Notes: generated by a model not told the origin, from the letters alone. A DNA stretch of 33,312 nt from Actinomycetes bacterium (GCA_025963185.1 JAOPVE010000194.1:1-33312), one strand, 5' to 3'. Shown: positions 16,975-24,402, numbered from the stretch's first letter. Numbers and translations: made by a program.

Positions 16975-18597
16975 CTAGCGGTGGCCGTCCCGCCGGGGGC
17001 GGACCAGCGTGAACTGGTCGACCGCCGTGAGCGCGCCGAACGGTCCGGTGACCGCGTAGTACGTGACGTGGATCGACGTCGTCCCGCCCGGCTTCGTCCC
17101 CGGATCCACGGTGAACGCCGCGAATCCGTACGCGTGCTCCTTGTCCCGGAACGCCGACCACGGGGCGGGCTCGGTCACGTAGACCGGCGGCCGCTTGCCG
17201 TTCGGCCCCACCGGTCCCACGCCGGTGATGACCCGGCACTGGGCGGGCTCGAAGAAGAGCGCGTTCGACGGCGCGGACGTGCCACCGCCGCCGATCACCA
17301 TGTGCACGGTCCCCGCCGAGGTGTCCACCGTGGACGGGTCCGTGCTCACCGGGATCGGCGTGAGCGTGTCGGTCGCCTCGTGCCCCCGGATCGGGTGCGA
17401 GCGCTCGTAGTGGTGCTCGTGCCCGCACACCACCAGGTCCACCCCGTACTGGTCGAACAGCGGCACCCATTCCTCGCGGATCCCGCGGTCGGCGCCGTTG
17501 AACTTGTCCGCCGACGAGATCACCACCTGGTGCATGACCACGACGATCCAGTCGATGTCCCGGTCTGCCCTGGCCTTGCGCAGCTCCGCCTCGAGGAACC
17601 GCTTCTGCGCGCCCCCGGAGTAGCCGCGGACGTAGGAGCTGCCGCCGTCCTGGTAGCAGATGTCGTCGTTGTTCAGGCTGATGATCCGGACCGATCCGGC
17701 CGTGAACGAGTACCACAGGTTGGCCGTCTCGGCGTCGCCGTCGGGGGAGGGGAGCGCGAAGTAGCTCTGGTACGCGCCGTAGCCGATCGGGCCGTTGCCC
17801 AGCTCGTTCTCGTGGTTGCCCGCCGCCGGCATCCACGGGCGCGAGCGCGCCGAACGGCTGTTGCTGACGAACCAGTCCGACCAGGTGCGGACCCGGTCCG
17901 TGGAGATGTTGGCGTAGCACAGGTCGCCGTTGACCAGGTGGAACAGGGGCGCGATCCGCTCCACACCGGCCACCACGTCGCCGGCCGCGGGGGATCCGAG
18001 GTTGTCGTTGGCCCAGGTCGTGGTCCCGTTCGCCAGGGTCACGAGCTTGCCCGTCGTCGGGGTGCCCTGGTCGCCGAAGCTGGTGAACGTGATCGGCGCC
18101 CGGCCTCGCGGCGCGGTCCGGAACAGCGCGGGTAGCGGAGTCGCGCCCTCGTGGGAGGCGGCGTACAGGTATTCCGTGTCGGCGCGCAGCCCGGTGAGGC
18201 GGGCGTGGTGGATGAACACCTCGGTCCCGGAGGCCGCGTCGGTGTAGGTCACGGTCCTGGCCTGGACGGTGTGGCCGTAGCCGTCCTCGGCGGTCCCGAG
18301 GTAGACCCGGGGCTTCGCGACGGACTGCGGGGTGAACCACGACACCGTGACCTCGCGCGAGGCGTCGGCGCCGAACTGGAGGTGGACGCCGTGGACGTCC
18401 GGCGCGCCGGTGTGACCCGGCTGGTGCCAGAGCTGCGGCGACGGCGCGGCCGCGGCGATGCCCGGAAGCAGGGTGGCCCCGCCGAGCGCGGCCGCGCCCG
18501 TGCCCGCGGCGACCAGGAGTGCCCGCCGGCTCAGGCCGTCCGGCGGAGTTGCGGCCGCGCGCGTGGGAGTTGCGGATGAGTCCATGAGTTCGGTCAT
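16975..18597 (-). CDS. Tat-exported purple acid phosphatase-like metallophosphoesterase
   Basis: A 540-residue protein counted from the ATG at 18597. A Tat signal (SRRALLVAAGTGAAALGG, residues ~23-40) ends near residue 50 (AAAAP). Residues ~65-165 form the FN3-like N-domain of purple acid phosphatases (VHLQFGADASREVTVSWFTP). The metallophosphoesterase core shows all five blocks: SFGDQG (Asp176), NGDLCY (Asp225, Tyr228), GNHE (Asn261, His262), VVMHQ (His356) and GHEHHYER (His393, His395). It is therefore predicted to hydrolyse phosphate monoesters at the cell surface using a dinuclear Fe/metal site. No strong ribosome site was seen; an in-frame ATG at 18585 is an alternative start. Neighbouring nuclease and phospholipase genes fit phosphate scavenging. 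Confidence 0.92.
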   Translation of the reverse strand: MTELMDSSATPTRAAATPPDGLSRRALLVAAGTGAAALGGATLLPGIAAAAPSPQLWHQPGHTGAPDVHGVHLQFGADASREVTVSWFTPQSVAKPRVYLGTAEDGYGHTVQARTVTYTDAASGTEVFIHHARLTGLRADTEYLYAASHEGATPLPALFRTAPRGRAPITFTSFGDQGTPTTGKLVTLANGTTTWANDNLGSPAAGDVVAGVERIAPLFHLVNGDLCYANISTDRVRTWSDWFVSNSRSARSRPWMPAAGNHENELGNGPIGYGAYQSYFALPSPDGDAETANLWYSFTAGSVRIISLNNDDICYQDGGSSYVRGYSGGAQKRFLEAELRKARADRDIDWIVVVMHQVVISSADKFNGADRGIREEWVPLFDQYGVDLVVCGHEHHYERSHPIRGHEATDTLTPIPVSTDPSTVDTSAGTVHMVIGGGGTSAPSNALFFEPAQCRVITGVGPVGPNGKRPPVYVTEPAPWSAFRDKEHAYGFAAFTVDPGTKPGGTTSIHVTYYAVTGPFGALTAVDQFTLVRPRRDGHR

Positions 18598-18737
18598 GGG
18601 GTCATGCTTCGCGGACGAGCGTGAACTCCGCTCGCTTTCGGGCCGGCCGGCAGATGGCGCCCCGCTGAACACCCGCTGCTGGGTGCGCGCGGGGCTAGGG
18701 TCGAGGAGACACAACTCCTGCAGAGACGAGGCTCGCC

Positions 18738-19121
18738 GTGAGCGAGGCCGACCACCCCCGTACCGACGTGCTCGACCAGCTGGTCCACCTGGGCGCGGGC
18801 TTCGCGGACGAGGACCGGCGCTGGGTGTTCGAGGCACTGGAGTCGCTGGTTCCCCACCTCGCGCGGTGGGATCCCGCCGAGGTGAAGGTGGAGATCTCGG
18901 TGAAGCACCGGGACGGCAAGGAACAGCAGGTCACCCTGCAGGCCGACCTGCCCCGGTACCCGCCGGTCGTCGCGAAGGCCACGGGCAGGCAGCTCGACCA
19001 GGCGATCGCCGAGGCCAAGCGCGAGCTGGTCAGGCAGATCGAGGACGAGAAATCCAAGCGCGAGCCGAAGGACAACCGGCACCTGCGAGCGAAGCCCACG
19101 GACTCCCCCGAAGCGCGGTAA
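18738..19121 (+). CDS. HPF/RaiA-like small protein
   Basis: A 127-residue protein from a GTG start preceded by GACGAGG. The central region (VKVEISVKHRDGKEQQVTLQ, then RYPPVVAKATGRQLDQAIAEAKRELVRQIEDEKSKR) resembles the beta-alpha-beta-beta-alpha ribosome-binding domain of hibernation-promoting factor/RaiA proteins, including the closing basic helix. The long C-terminal dimerisation domain of actinobacterial HPF is absent, and the N-terminal ~45 residues are different and acidic. Ribosome association is therefore only a hypothesis. The last codons, GAA-GCG-CGG-TAA, coincide with the left arm of the hairpin element at 19109-19150, so the terminator overlaps the coding end. Confidence 0.5.
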   Translation: MSEADHPRTDVLDQLVHLGAGFADEDRRWVFEALESLVPHLARWDPAEVKVEISVKHRDGKEQQVTLQADLPRYPPVVAKATGRQLDQAIAEAKRELVRQIEDEKSKREPKDNRHLRAKPTDSPEAR

Positions 19122-19150
19122 CTACCGCCGGGCGTCTTTACCGCGCTGCG
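19109..19150. terminator. Hairpin terminator, dispersed-repeat copy C
   Basis: Left arm CGAAGCGCGGTAA (19109-19121) pairs with 19138-19150 with one mismatch around a 16-base centre. It lies between the convergent HPF-like and DUF5335 genes. The left arm is identical to the GAAGCGCGGTAA arm that ends the DUF72 gene in copy A, and here too it encodes EAR-stop. It is shorter than copies A and D. Confidence 0.65.
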
Positions 19151-19174
19151 CGGCGGCGCGCGGGCAGTCCAGGG

Positions 19175-19531
19175 TCAGGGGCCGTGCGGCGCCGCGAAGA
19201 AGCTGACCAGGGTGACGGTGCCCTCGGGGTCGGCGATCCGCACGGCGCCGAGGATCGTCTCGTCCTCGTCGACCGACACCTCGGTGGGATGCGACACGAT
19301 GTGCCGCAGCACCACGGGGTAACGCGGTGAGTTGCCGCCGACCGCCACGACCACCGCGTCGTCCTTGTGGTCGTAGCCGACGTACGAGAACGGCATCCGC
19401 TCGGCCTCGTCCAGGTCGCCGTAGGTGGGGTCGAGCAGCTCGATGCTGGCCAGTTCGCCCTGGTGGTTCTTGGTGAGCTGGTCGAGCCGCGCCGTCCACT
19501 CGCCGCGGTCGAGCGTGGAACTCTGTGCCAT
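19175..19531 (-). CDS. DUF5335 family protein
   Basis: A 118-residue cytoplasmic protein. It starts at MAQSSTLDRGEWTARLDQLTKNHQG and contains SIELLDPTYGDLDEAERMPFSYVGYDHKDD, a central strand pair (VVVAVGG) and HIVSHPTEVSVDEDE, followed by GAVRIADPEGTVTLVSF. This order matches DUF5335, a small actinobacterial family of unknown function. GAGGGG abuts an ATG at 19540 but is nine bases from the ATG at 19531, so the shorter start is preferred; both are possible. It converges with the HPF-like gene across hairpin copy C. The next gene upstream on the same strand is MscS, about 100 bp away, so a shared stress role is only a guess. Confidence 0.7.
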   Translation of the reverse strand: MAQSSTLDRGEWTARLDQLTKNHQGELASIELLDPTYGDLDEAERMPFSYVGYDHKDDAVVVAVGGNSPRYPVVLRHIVSHPTEVSVDEDETILGAVRIADPEGTVTLVSFFAAPHGP

Positions 19532-19636
19532 CGTGATCATCCCCTCGCGGGTTCACGTCATCGCCCGGCGATCGCGCACCCGCCGGGCCGCAACCTCACT
19601 CTCCTACCCCGTGCGCGCCTGCTGAAGCGGTGTCCA

Positions 19637-20689
19637 CTAGTTGTCCGTGGTCTCCGCGCGCACTTTCGGCAGGCCGCCGGGATACCGCTCGCGCAGGAAG
19701 AGCAGAAGCTTCTCGCGGATCTCGCACCGCAGGTCCCAGTTGCTCGGGGCGTCCGAGGAGCTCATCAGCCCACGGAGCACCATCGTGGTCGGCGTCGCGT
19801 CCACGACCTGCAGGACCCAGTCCCGGCCGTCCCAGAGCGGCGAGTCCCGCAGCAGTCTGTGCAGCTCGGCGCGGATCTCCTCGACCGGCACGGTGAAGTC
19901 GGTGTGGATGACGACGCTGCCGAGCACCCGCGACTCGTGCCGGGTCCAGTTCTGGAAGACGTTCGTGGTGAACCAGGAGACGGGCAGGACCAGCCGCCGG
20001 TTGTCCCAGGTCCGGATCACCACGTAGGTGAGGGTGATCTCCTCGATCCGGCCCCACTCGTCGAGCACCACGACCACGTCGTCGATCCGGATCGGGTCGG
20101 TCAGCGCGATCTGCACTCCCGCGAAGAGGTTGGCCAGGGTGGCCTGGGCGGCGAGTCCGGCGACGACGCTGAGCACCCCCGCGGACGCGAGGAAGGACGC
20201 GCCCAGGGTCCGCACCTTGGGGAAGGTCATCAGCGCGGTGGCGATGGCGAGGAAGACGATGAGCGCGACCAGCACGCGCCGGAACAGGACGAGCTGGGTG
20301 CGGATCCGCCGGGGCCGCCGGTTGTCCTCGACGTCGACGTTGATCCGTTCGAGCAGCACGTCCTCGAACACGCCCGTCAGCGCGATGACCAGCCAGGACG
20401 CGGCGGCGATCACCAGCAGGGTGATGACGTGGTGCACCACCGCGGCGGCCTGGCCGCCGCGCGGGGCGTCCGGCATGGCGAGGAGCACCGCGGCGAGCAC
20501 CAGGGTGAACCGCACCGGCCGCCGGCACCGTTGGCGCAGCGAGGGCCAGATCCGGTCCGTGGATCTGCGCGAGGCCACCGCGACGATCCACCCGAGCGCG
20601 AGGGCGGCCAGCCAGCCCGCCAGGCCCGCGAGGACGGGTACGAGGACGGGGTTGATGAGGCTCGCGAGGCGGCCCGGGATCGTCGTCAT
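19637..20689 (-). CDS. MscS-family mechanosensitive channel
   Basis: A 350-residue membrane protein. Hydrophobic helices lie at about 13-38, 58-72, 84-106 and 134-155. The pore-lining helix at ~163-195 (SFLASAGVLSVVAGLAAQAT then LANLFAGVQIAL) is typical of MscS TM3, with small Gly/Ala residues. The beta domain follows directly: DPIRIDDVVVVLDEWGRIEEI, TYVVIRTWDNRRLVLPVSWF and NWTR, the family hallmark, then a cytoplasmic alpha/beta domain (WDLRCEIREKLLLFLRERYP). It should release solutes upon hypo-osmotic shock. It begins 42 bp after the stop of the upstream helical protein gene on the same strand, so the two are probably co-transcribed. Confidence 0.93.
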   Translation of the reverse strand: MTTIPGRLASLINPVLVPVLAGLAGWLAALALGWIVAVASRRSTDRIWPSLRQRCRRPVRFTLVLAAVLLAMPDAPRGGQAAAVVHHVITLLVIAAASWLVIALTGVFEDVLLERINVDVEDNRRPRRIRTQLVLFRRVLVALIVFLAIATALMTFPKVRTLGASFLASAGVLSVVAGLAAQATLANLFAGVQIALTDPIRIDDVVVVLDEWGRIEEITLTYVVIRTWDNRRLVLPVSWFTTNVFQNWTRHESRVLGSVVIHTDFTVPVEEIRAELHRLLRDSPLWDGRDWVLQVVDATPTTMVLRGLMSSSDAPSNWDLRCEIREKLLLFLRERYPGGLPKVRAETTDN

Positions 20690-20731
20690 CGGCGCCTCCT
20701 CACACCGCGGCCGGCGCCCCGGTGGCTCTCG

Positions 20732-21325
20732 TCAGCCGGCGGAGGCCTCGGCGAGCCGCTGCCGTGCCCGCCGCGCCAGTTCGGCGAGGTTCCCGGCCTG
20801 CGGGCCGAGTTCGGCGGCCCGCGGAGCCAGCCGTTCGAGCAGGTCCGCGGCCGCGAGTCCAGTCTGGACCGCCTTGCCGGTCTGCTCGTCGCCCAGCAGC
20901 AGCTCGATCTCGGTGGCGATGCTGGCGAGCGTCCCGATGTCGGTGTCCGGCGGAATGATCCCGGTCAGCTCCGGCGGATCCGGGCTCCGGGCCCGCAGCT
21001 CGGCCAGTGCCGCGACCACCGCCTGGTCGGCGCTGACCTGGTCGAGCAGGTCCACCAGCTCGTAGATCCGGGCGGTGATCCGCGGCGCCCCGGCGTGCTG
21101 GCCGAGCCAGTCCAGTAGCTGGCGCTCGCCGCCCAGGTGCCGGATCAGGCGCGTCAGGTCCGCGGCCATCGGGTGGGGCAGCCGCCAGTGGTGCGGCAGC
21201 AGCCGGGCCACCTCCCTGGCGAGGGCTGCCTCGTGTTCGCGGTCCAGCGTGCCCGCCTCGAAGCTGGCGAGCACGGCGGGATCGGGCTTCCAAGGCGCGT
21301 TCGCCGCGGTGCGGTCCGTGCCCAT
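20732..21325 (-). CDS. Unrecognised all-helical protein, upstream partner of MscS gene
   Basis: A 197-residue soluble protein. The ATG at 21325 is preceded by CGGAG at a good distance; an open frame extends further upstream but is Arg-rich and has no start support. No signal peptide or membrane span is visible. The sequence is almost wholly helical, with amphipathic stretches (EHEAALAREVARLLPHHWRL; ARIYELVDLLDQVSADQAVV; NLAELARRARQRLAEASAG). I do not recognise the family. It is the likely first gene of a two-gene operon with the channel and may be a cytoplasmic companion, but the only evidence is adjacency. Confidence 0.6.
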   Translation of the reverse strand: MGTDRTAANAPWKPDPAVLASFEAGTLDREHEAALAREVARLLPHHWRLPHPMAADLTRLIRHLGGERQLLDWLGQHAGAPRITARIYELVDLLDQVSADQAVVAALAELRARSPDPPELTGIIPPDTDIGTLASIATEIELLLGDEQTGKAVQTGLAAADLLERLAPRAAELGPQAGNLAELARRARQRLAEASAG

Positions 21326-21795
21326 GCTGACTCCGTCCTCGGCGCTCCGTCCTGCGCGCCCCGCCGTCGGGCGGCCGGTCCCTCGCGAGCCGACGCTGTC
21401 CTCCGCCGCCGGTCGGCGGGGCCTCCCCTGATCCTGATCCCGGTCAGGGTGAGCCCGGATCCCCCTCCGCGGATGAACCGCGCGCCAGATCTGCCGTCCG
21501 CAGAACCTCCGCGTCGCGGCGCGCCCGGCGCAGGTCCCGGGCCGCCACCCCAAGGGCCGCGTCTCCGTCAGCCGGGCTCAGCGGCAAGCCAGTCCTCGCG
21601 GACGCAGCCTTCCTCGTACGGCCACGGTCGGTCACCGGCGAGCGGGCGGGTTCGTCCACGGGATGACGCGAACCACGCCGTAACCCCGACCAAGTAGGCA
21701 GCTCCTTGCGTCTGCTACCCGACGCGTCGGGGAAGTTGCAAGTGCCTGGTTTACTTCGCAGGCAGCTATTTTCGGCCGCTACGGGAGGTTCCGCC
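21326..21795. other. 470-bp gap with palindromes, no firm gene
   Basis: GC content falls noticeably from about 21650 onward, marking the left edge of an atypical patch. A perfect palindrome CCGACGCGTCGG lies at 21719-21730 and an inverted repeat TGCCTG-N10-CAGGCA at 21743-21764. The 8-mer AGGCAGCT occurs at 21696-21703 and 21760-21767. A 71-codon minus-strand frame (21444-21659, GTG start) has moderately plausible codon use but no recognised domain or ribosome site and is not called as a gene. These sites could regulate the following small gene set. Confidence 0.35.
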
Positions 21796-21912
21796 TTGAA
21801 GACTTCATTACGTGCCTTGTTCGCTGTGCTGGTTTCAGCAGGGGCCTGTCGAGCCTCGGCTGGGCGGTCTCCCGCCCGGACGCCTCGGGTATTCCCGGAA
21901 AATCTCAGCTAG
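21796..21912 (+). CDS. Possible small secreted peptide or decayed gene start (TTG start)
   Basis: A 38-codon frame begins at TTG 21796 with an excellent ribosome site, GGGAGG, seven bases upstream. Its N-terminus, KTSLRALFAVLVSAGACRAS, looks like a signal peptide (basic start, hydrophobic core, small residues near Ala/Cys). After this only ~18 polar residues follow before TAG. Codon 5 is a rare TTA, as in the next two genes. It may be a genuine small exported peptide or the 5' stub of a larger gene cut short by mutation. Homology cannot be judged from so short a sequence. Confidence 0.35.
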   Translation: MKTSLRALFAVLVSAGACRASAGRSPARTPRVFPENLS

Positions 21913-21996
21913 CCCTCAGGTGACTTGTGCCCCCGCTACTGGCACGAGAAGCTCCTTAGGCCTTAAACCGCATCAACACCACCCAAGGGACGCATC

Positions 21997-22605
21997 TTGC
22001 GCACTCCTACGCTGTTATCAGGACCGGCTGGATCGACTCGTGGGCGCCGGGCGCCACACGTGCTGGCGCTGGGCGGCGCGCTCATGCTGGCACTCGGAGC
22101 CGCTGCAGGATGCACCCCCACCGGGCACCCGGCGGCCAGCGGCGGGCACTCAGCATCGCCGTCTAGCAGTGCGAGCCCGGACAGCGCATTTGGGTCAGGC
22201 GACCCAGTTAGCGCTGAGGAATGGTGGAAGAAGCACCCGGATCTAGAGCCGGCCAGCATCGCCACCGCCCGCGTCCTTCTTAACCAGCGTGGGGCAGGTC
22301 CGGGGACCTGGCGGATTTCTGCCGGCGGGAAATATCAGAAGGTCGCGGTCGTGCTGACCTGTAACTCTGTAGCACCATACCGCGTTGAACTCGGCAGTAA
22401 TGGACAGCCCGCAGCTACCTGGACCCGGGGGGATTCCTGCGGCGGCCCAAACATCAATGCCTACACATCTCCGCCGCTCTCCGGCTCGCGCGTGCCGGAG
22501 AACGTCCGGGTAGAGGTGCCCCCGAAAGTCAAGTACTACGTGACCGTGTATGGACTGGTCCCGCTTGGGGCCGACGCAAACCCCTCACCGAAAGGACTGT
22601 TGTAG
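21997..22605 (+). CDS. Putative lipoprotein of unknown function
   Basis: A 202-residue protein from a TTG start with AAGGGAC upstream. A hydrophobic signal (VLALGGALMLALGAAAGC) ends in a lipobox with the acceptor Cys at residue 39. A Ser/Gly/Pro-rich tether follows (~40-70), then EEWWKKHPDLEPASIA and a beta-rich C-terminal domain with two cysteines (VAVVLTCNS, GDSCGGPN) and PENVRVEVPPKVKYYVTVYG. It should be anchored on the outer face of the membrane. I do not recognise the family. Codon 7 is TTA. It ends four bases before the next secreted gene, so the two are co-translated or at least co-transcribed. Base composition is less GC-rich than flanking regions. Confidence 0.7.
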   Translation: MRTPTLLSGPAGSTRGRRAPHVLALGGALMLALGAAAGCTPTGHPAASGGHSASPSSSASPDSAFGSGDPVSAEEWWKKHPDLEPASIATARVLLNQRGAGPGTWRISAGGKYQKVAVVLTCNSVAPYRVELGSNGQPAATWTRGDSCGGPNINAYTSPPLSGSRVPENVRVEVPPKVKYYVTVYGLVPLGADANPSPKGLL

Positions 22606-22609
22606 ATCC

Positions 22610-23143
22610 ATGTTAAAAATCAACCGCGGGGGCTTATTCGCTGGCGCGATGGCCGCCGCGACCCTCATTGCTGTTAGCGGAAGTGTACTGGCTGCTGCGC
22701 CTGCCCAGGCGGCGTCCGTCATCACCCCGCAGGTCTGCGAGACGGGCACCTTCTACAACGAGCACCACTCGGCGACCTATGTCGGCAACGGCAACACGAA
22801 GGTGTACGGCCAGGGCGGAGGCACGCTCAGCATCGCGGCGGGAAAGACCATCACCGTGTCCGGCTCGCTCCAGGGCACCGCAACGTTTGAAGCCGGCGCG
22901 ATATTCGAGAGGGTTTCCATCGCAGTTTCGGCCACCGTCGGGCGGTCGAGCGCTGTGACGACCACCAATACATACTCTTGGCCCGTTCCGAAGAGCCAGA
23001 GCACCGGCTGGATCGAGATGGGTGCCCACAGATACAATATTTCCTGGACTCAGGGCTATTACCGGACCCCGTGCATCTGGGTGCAGACTGACTCCGGCAC
23101 CCTGCTGGGAGTGACCCCGAACGTCCGGTTCATTCACAGCTAA
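22610..23143 (+). CDS. Small secreted beta-rich protein, possibly pore-former-like
   Basis: A 177-residue protein with a signal peptide cleaved near residue 34 (APAQA-AS). The mature protein has two cysteines (43 and 155). Its centre is an alternating Ser/Thr and hydrophobic pattern, TITVSGSLQGTATFEAGAIF then RVSIAVSATVGRSSAVTTT, followed by YSWPVPKSQSTGWIEMG. Strand, amphipathic hairpin, strand and a VPxxxxGWIE segment recall aerolysin/ETX-MTX2-type beta-pore proteins, but there is no firm family match, so this is speculative. Codons 2 and 9 are TTA. AAGGA lies about 14 bases before the ATG, inside the end of the lipoprotein gene. A perfect hairpin terminator follows. Confidence 0.7.
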   Translation: MLKINRGGLFAGAMAAATLIAVSGSVLAAAPAQAASVITPQVCETGTFYNEHHSATYVGNGNTKVYGQGGGTLSIAAGKTITVSGSLQGTATFEAGAIFERVSIAVSATVGRSSAVTTTNTYSWPVPKSQSTGWIEMGAHRYNISWTQGYYRTPCIWVQTDSGTLLGVTPNVRFIHS

Positions 23144-23160
23144 ATCTTGCAGTAGGAGTA

Positions 23161-23197
23161 CGCAGAAGCCGGGCTCACGTCGAGCCCGGCTTCTGCG
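23161..23197 (+). terminator. Perfect 16-bp-stem terminator
   Basis: CGCAGAAGCCGGGCTC (23161-23176) pairs perfectly with 23182-23197 around the loop ACGTC. It lies 17 bases after the stop of the secreted-protein gene and closes the lipoprotein/secreted-protein unit. Confidence 0.85.
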
Positions 23198-23284
23198 CGA
23201 TATTGAGGCGAGCCAAGCGCTTCACCTCTTATTCCTGTCGCGCCGGATCCCGACGCCGACGGCCACCACCGTTACGCAGGCTGC

Positions 23285-23711
23285 CTATCGCAGATAGGGG
23301 AAGTCGGCGGCCGGCGCGAGCGTGCCGGAGCTGACGCCGGCCTTGATCGCGGCCAGGGCGCGGGCGTGCATCTCGCGGTCGGCGGCGCGGTGGGCGCGTT
23401 CGGCGGCCTTGGTGGTGGTGCCGGTGGCGGGCCGCTCGGCGATCAGCGTCTCCTCCGCAGTCGCGCGCCGGTACCCGGCTTGCAGGACGGCGGCGATGAG
23501 GCTGCGCGGCGGTGGCCCGGGCGGGTTCGGTGCACGGCGGCTCGCCCCGCCAGACCAGGCCTGCGCGTTCGGCGGCGTCCTGCAGCCGGACGCAGATGGC
23601 GGCGGGCATCGAGGCCTGGGCGTCGCGGCCGCGCCAAGTACGGTCGAGCATCCGGAGCAGGAACGCCGCGACCGCGCCGGCGCGCCGGGCGTCCCCGTCA
23701 GGCTCGGCCAT
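23285..23711 (-). pseudogene. Frameshifted small helical protein of unknown family
   Basis: The ATG at 23711 follows GGGAG. The first frame reads MAEPDGDARRAGAVAAFLLR, then LDRTWRGRDAQASMPAAICV and LQDAAERAGLVWRGEPPCTE, plausible helical protein. Near 23499-23505 it must shift by one base to continue as LIAAVLQAGYRRATAEETLI, AERPATGTTTKAAERAHRAA and ending ADFPYLR at 23285. Without the shift the first frame becomes low-complexity Arg/His sequence. Joined, the product would be about 141 residues. The family is not recognised. It lies 37 bp downstream of the DUF4265 gene, also frameshifted by one extra base. Either both genes have decayed or there are local sequencing errors. Confidence 0.5.
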
Positions 23712-23748
23712 CGGTTGCTCCCGCCCGATGTGGGGTTGCCGGGCGCTC

Positions 23749-23977
23749 CTACGGCTCGACCACCTCGACCAAGTGGCGCAGGCCGTCCGCGCCGGTCTCG
23801 GTCCGGACCGCATCTCCATCGGCGACGCCGCGGACGATCCACGGAGTGTTCTCCAGCCGGACGAGACCATCGGGCGAGAGCCCCCCAGAGCCCTTCGCTG
23901 GCGACTGGTGGCCAGCCGTCCTCGTCGGTCTCAACCCTGAACTGCGCCTTGACGAGGTCGCTCTCTGCGCGTGTCAC
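23749..23977 (-). pseudogene. DUF4265 domain gene with homopolymer frameshift
   Basis: From GTG 23977 the frame gives LVKAQFRVETDEDGWPPVAS then EGLWG. After a run of six Gs (minus strand, 23881-23886) it drops into non-coding-like sequence. Removing one G continues it as LSPDGLVRLENTPWIVRGVA then DGDAVRTETGADGLRHLVEV, ending at 23749. Joined, it is a ~75-residue protein with the DUF4265 pattern (E..LW...L..G...L.N.PW.V.GVA.GD.V). The function of DUF4265 is unknown, though it is common near polymorphic-toxin and immunity-type genes. A one-base insertion in a six-base run could be mutation, reversible slippage or sequencing error. Its GTG overlaps the TGA of an upstream 64-codon frame. Confidence 0.6.
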
Positions 23978-24168
23978 CTAGTCAGCTCCGCCCACCTCGT
24001 CGCCCCGTCAGTCGCTCCCGCGCCGGCCGCTGAAGCGGACGCCATGTCGCTGCCCATGCGGCACTCGCCGCCGCCACTCGGGCCGGCACTGTCTTCCCGT
24101 TCCCGCCGGGGAGGCATGTGGAGCCGGTGCTCGTGTCTGCGTCGCCGGCGGTCGTTGGCGGGGGTCAT
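23974..24168 (-). CDS. Doubtful 64-codon ORF coupled to DUF4265 gene
   Basis: The frame from ATG 24168 ends in a TGA that overlaps the DUF4265 GTG (GTGA, 23974-23977), an arrangement typical of translational coupling. The N-terminal half is Arg/His-rich and uninformative, the C-terminal half is Ala/Gly-rich and ends RWAELTR. No ribosome site or domain was recognised, so the overlap is the only support. Confidence 0.25.
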   Translation of the reverse strand: MTPANDRRRRRHEHRLHMPPRREREDSAGPSGGGECRMGSDMASASAAGAGATDGATRWAELTR

Positions 24169-24402
24169 TCCTGGCTTGTCCGGGCGGTTCCGGCGAGGGT
24201 CCGCAGTGGACGGATTCGGGACGGTAAACCGGCGGTAGTCCCGGGATCCGTATGACGAATGTGGAATCCGTGGTCCAGATCACGGGGATTTGCCTAGTCG
24301 AAACGTCCGCTTAATCGAATCAGTTACTGTCTGGCAATCTGGCGCTACAGGCTTGAACCAGGTCGCGGACATCGGGTCCGCACCCATTCGTCTGGAGAAG
24401 CC
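24169..24402. promoter_or_regulatory. Leader and promoter region of the glucan-synthase operon
   Basis: No gene is seen in this stretch. From about 24240 the sequence becomes A/T-richer, as expected for a promoter. It holds a CRP-like palindrome (24269-24284). TGGAG lies about six bases before the ATG at 24403. I compared the leader by eye with GEMM (cyclic di-GMP) and ydaO (cyclic di-AMP) riboswitch cores and saw no match. Confidence 0.4.
24269..24284. promoter_or_regulatory. Candidate CRP/GlxR-type operator
   Basis: CGTGGTCCAGATCACG fits the form GTGR-N6-TCAC and is symmetric in its outer four bases. CRP-family regulators of actinobacteria bind TGTGA-N6-TCACA. It lies about 120 bp upstream of the GT2 start and 5' of the A/T-rich part of the leader, consistent with an activator site. 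A chance match is possible. Confidence 0.35.

Noticed and set aside
23322-23981. Plus-strand frames across the DUF4265 region
   Set aside because: The minus strand has ribosome sites and a recognisable DUF4265 domain; the plus-strand products are Arg/Pro/Gly-rich shadows.
24169-24402. Cyclic di-GMP or cyclic di-AMP riboswitch ahead of the glucan synthase
   Set aside because: No GEMM or ydaO core sequence could be recognised by eye; a covariance-model scan would settle it.
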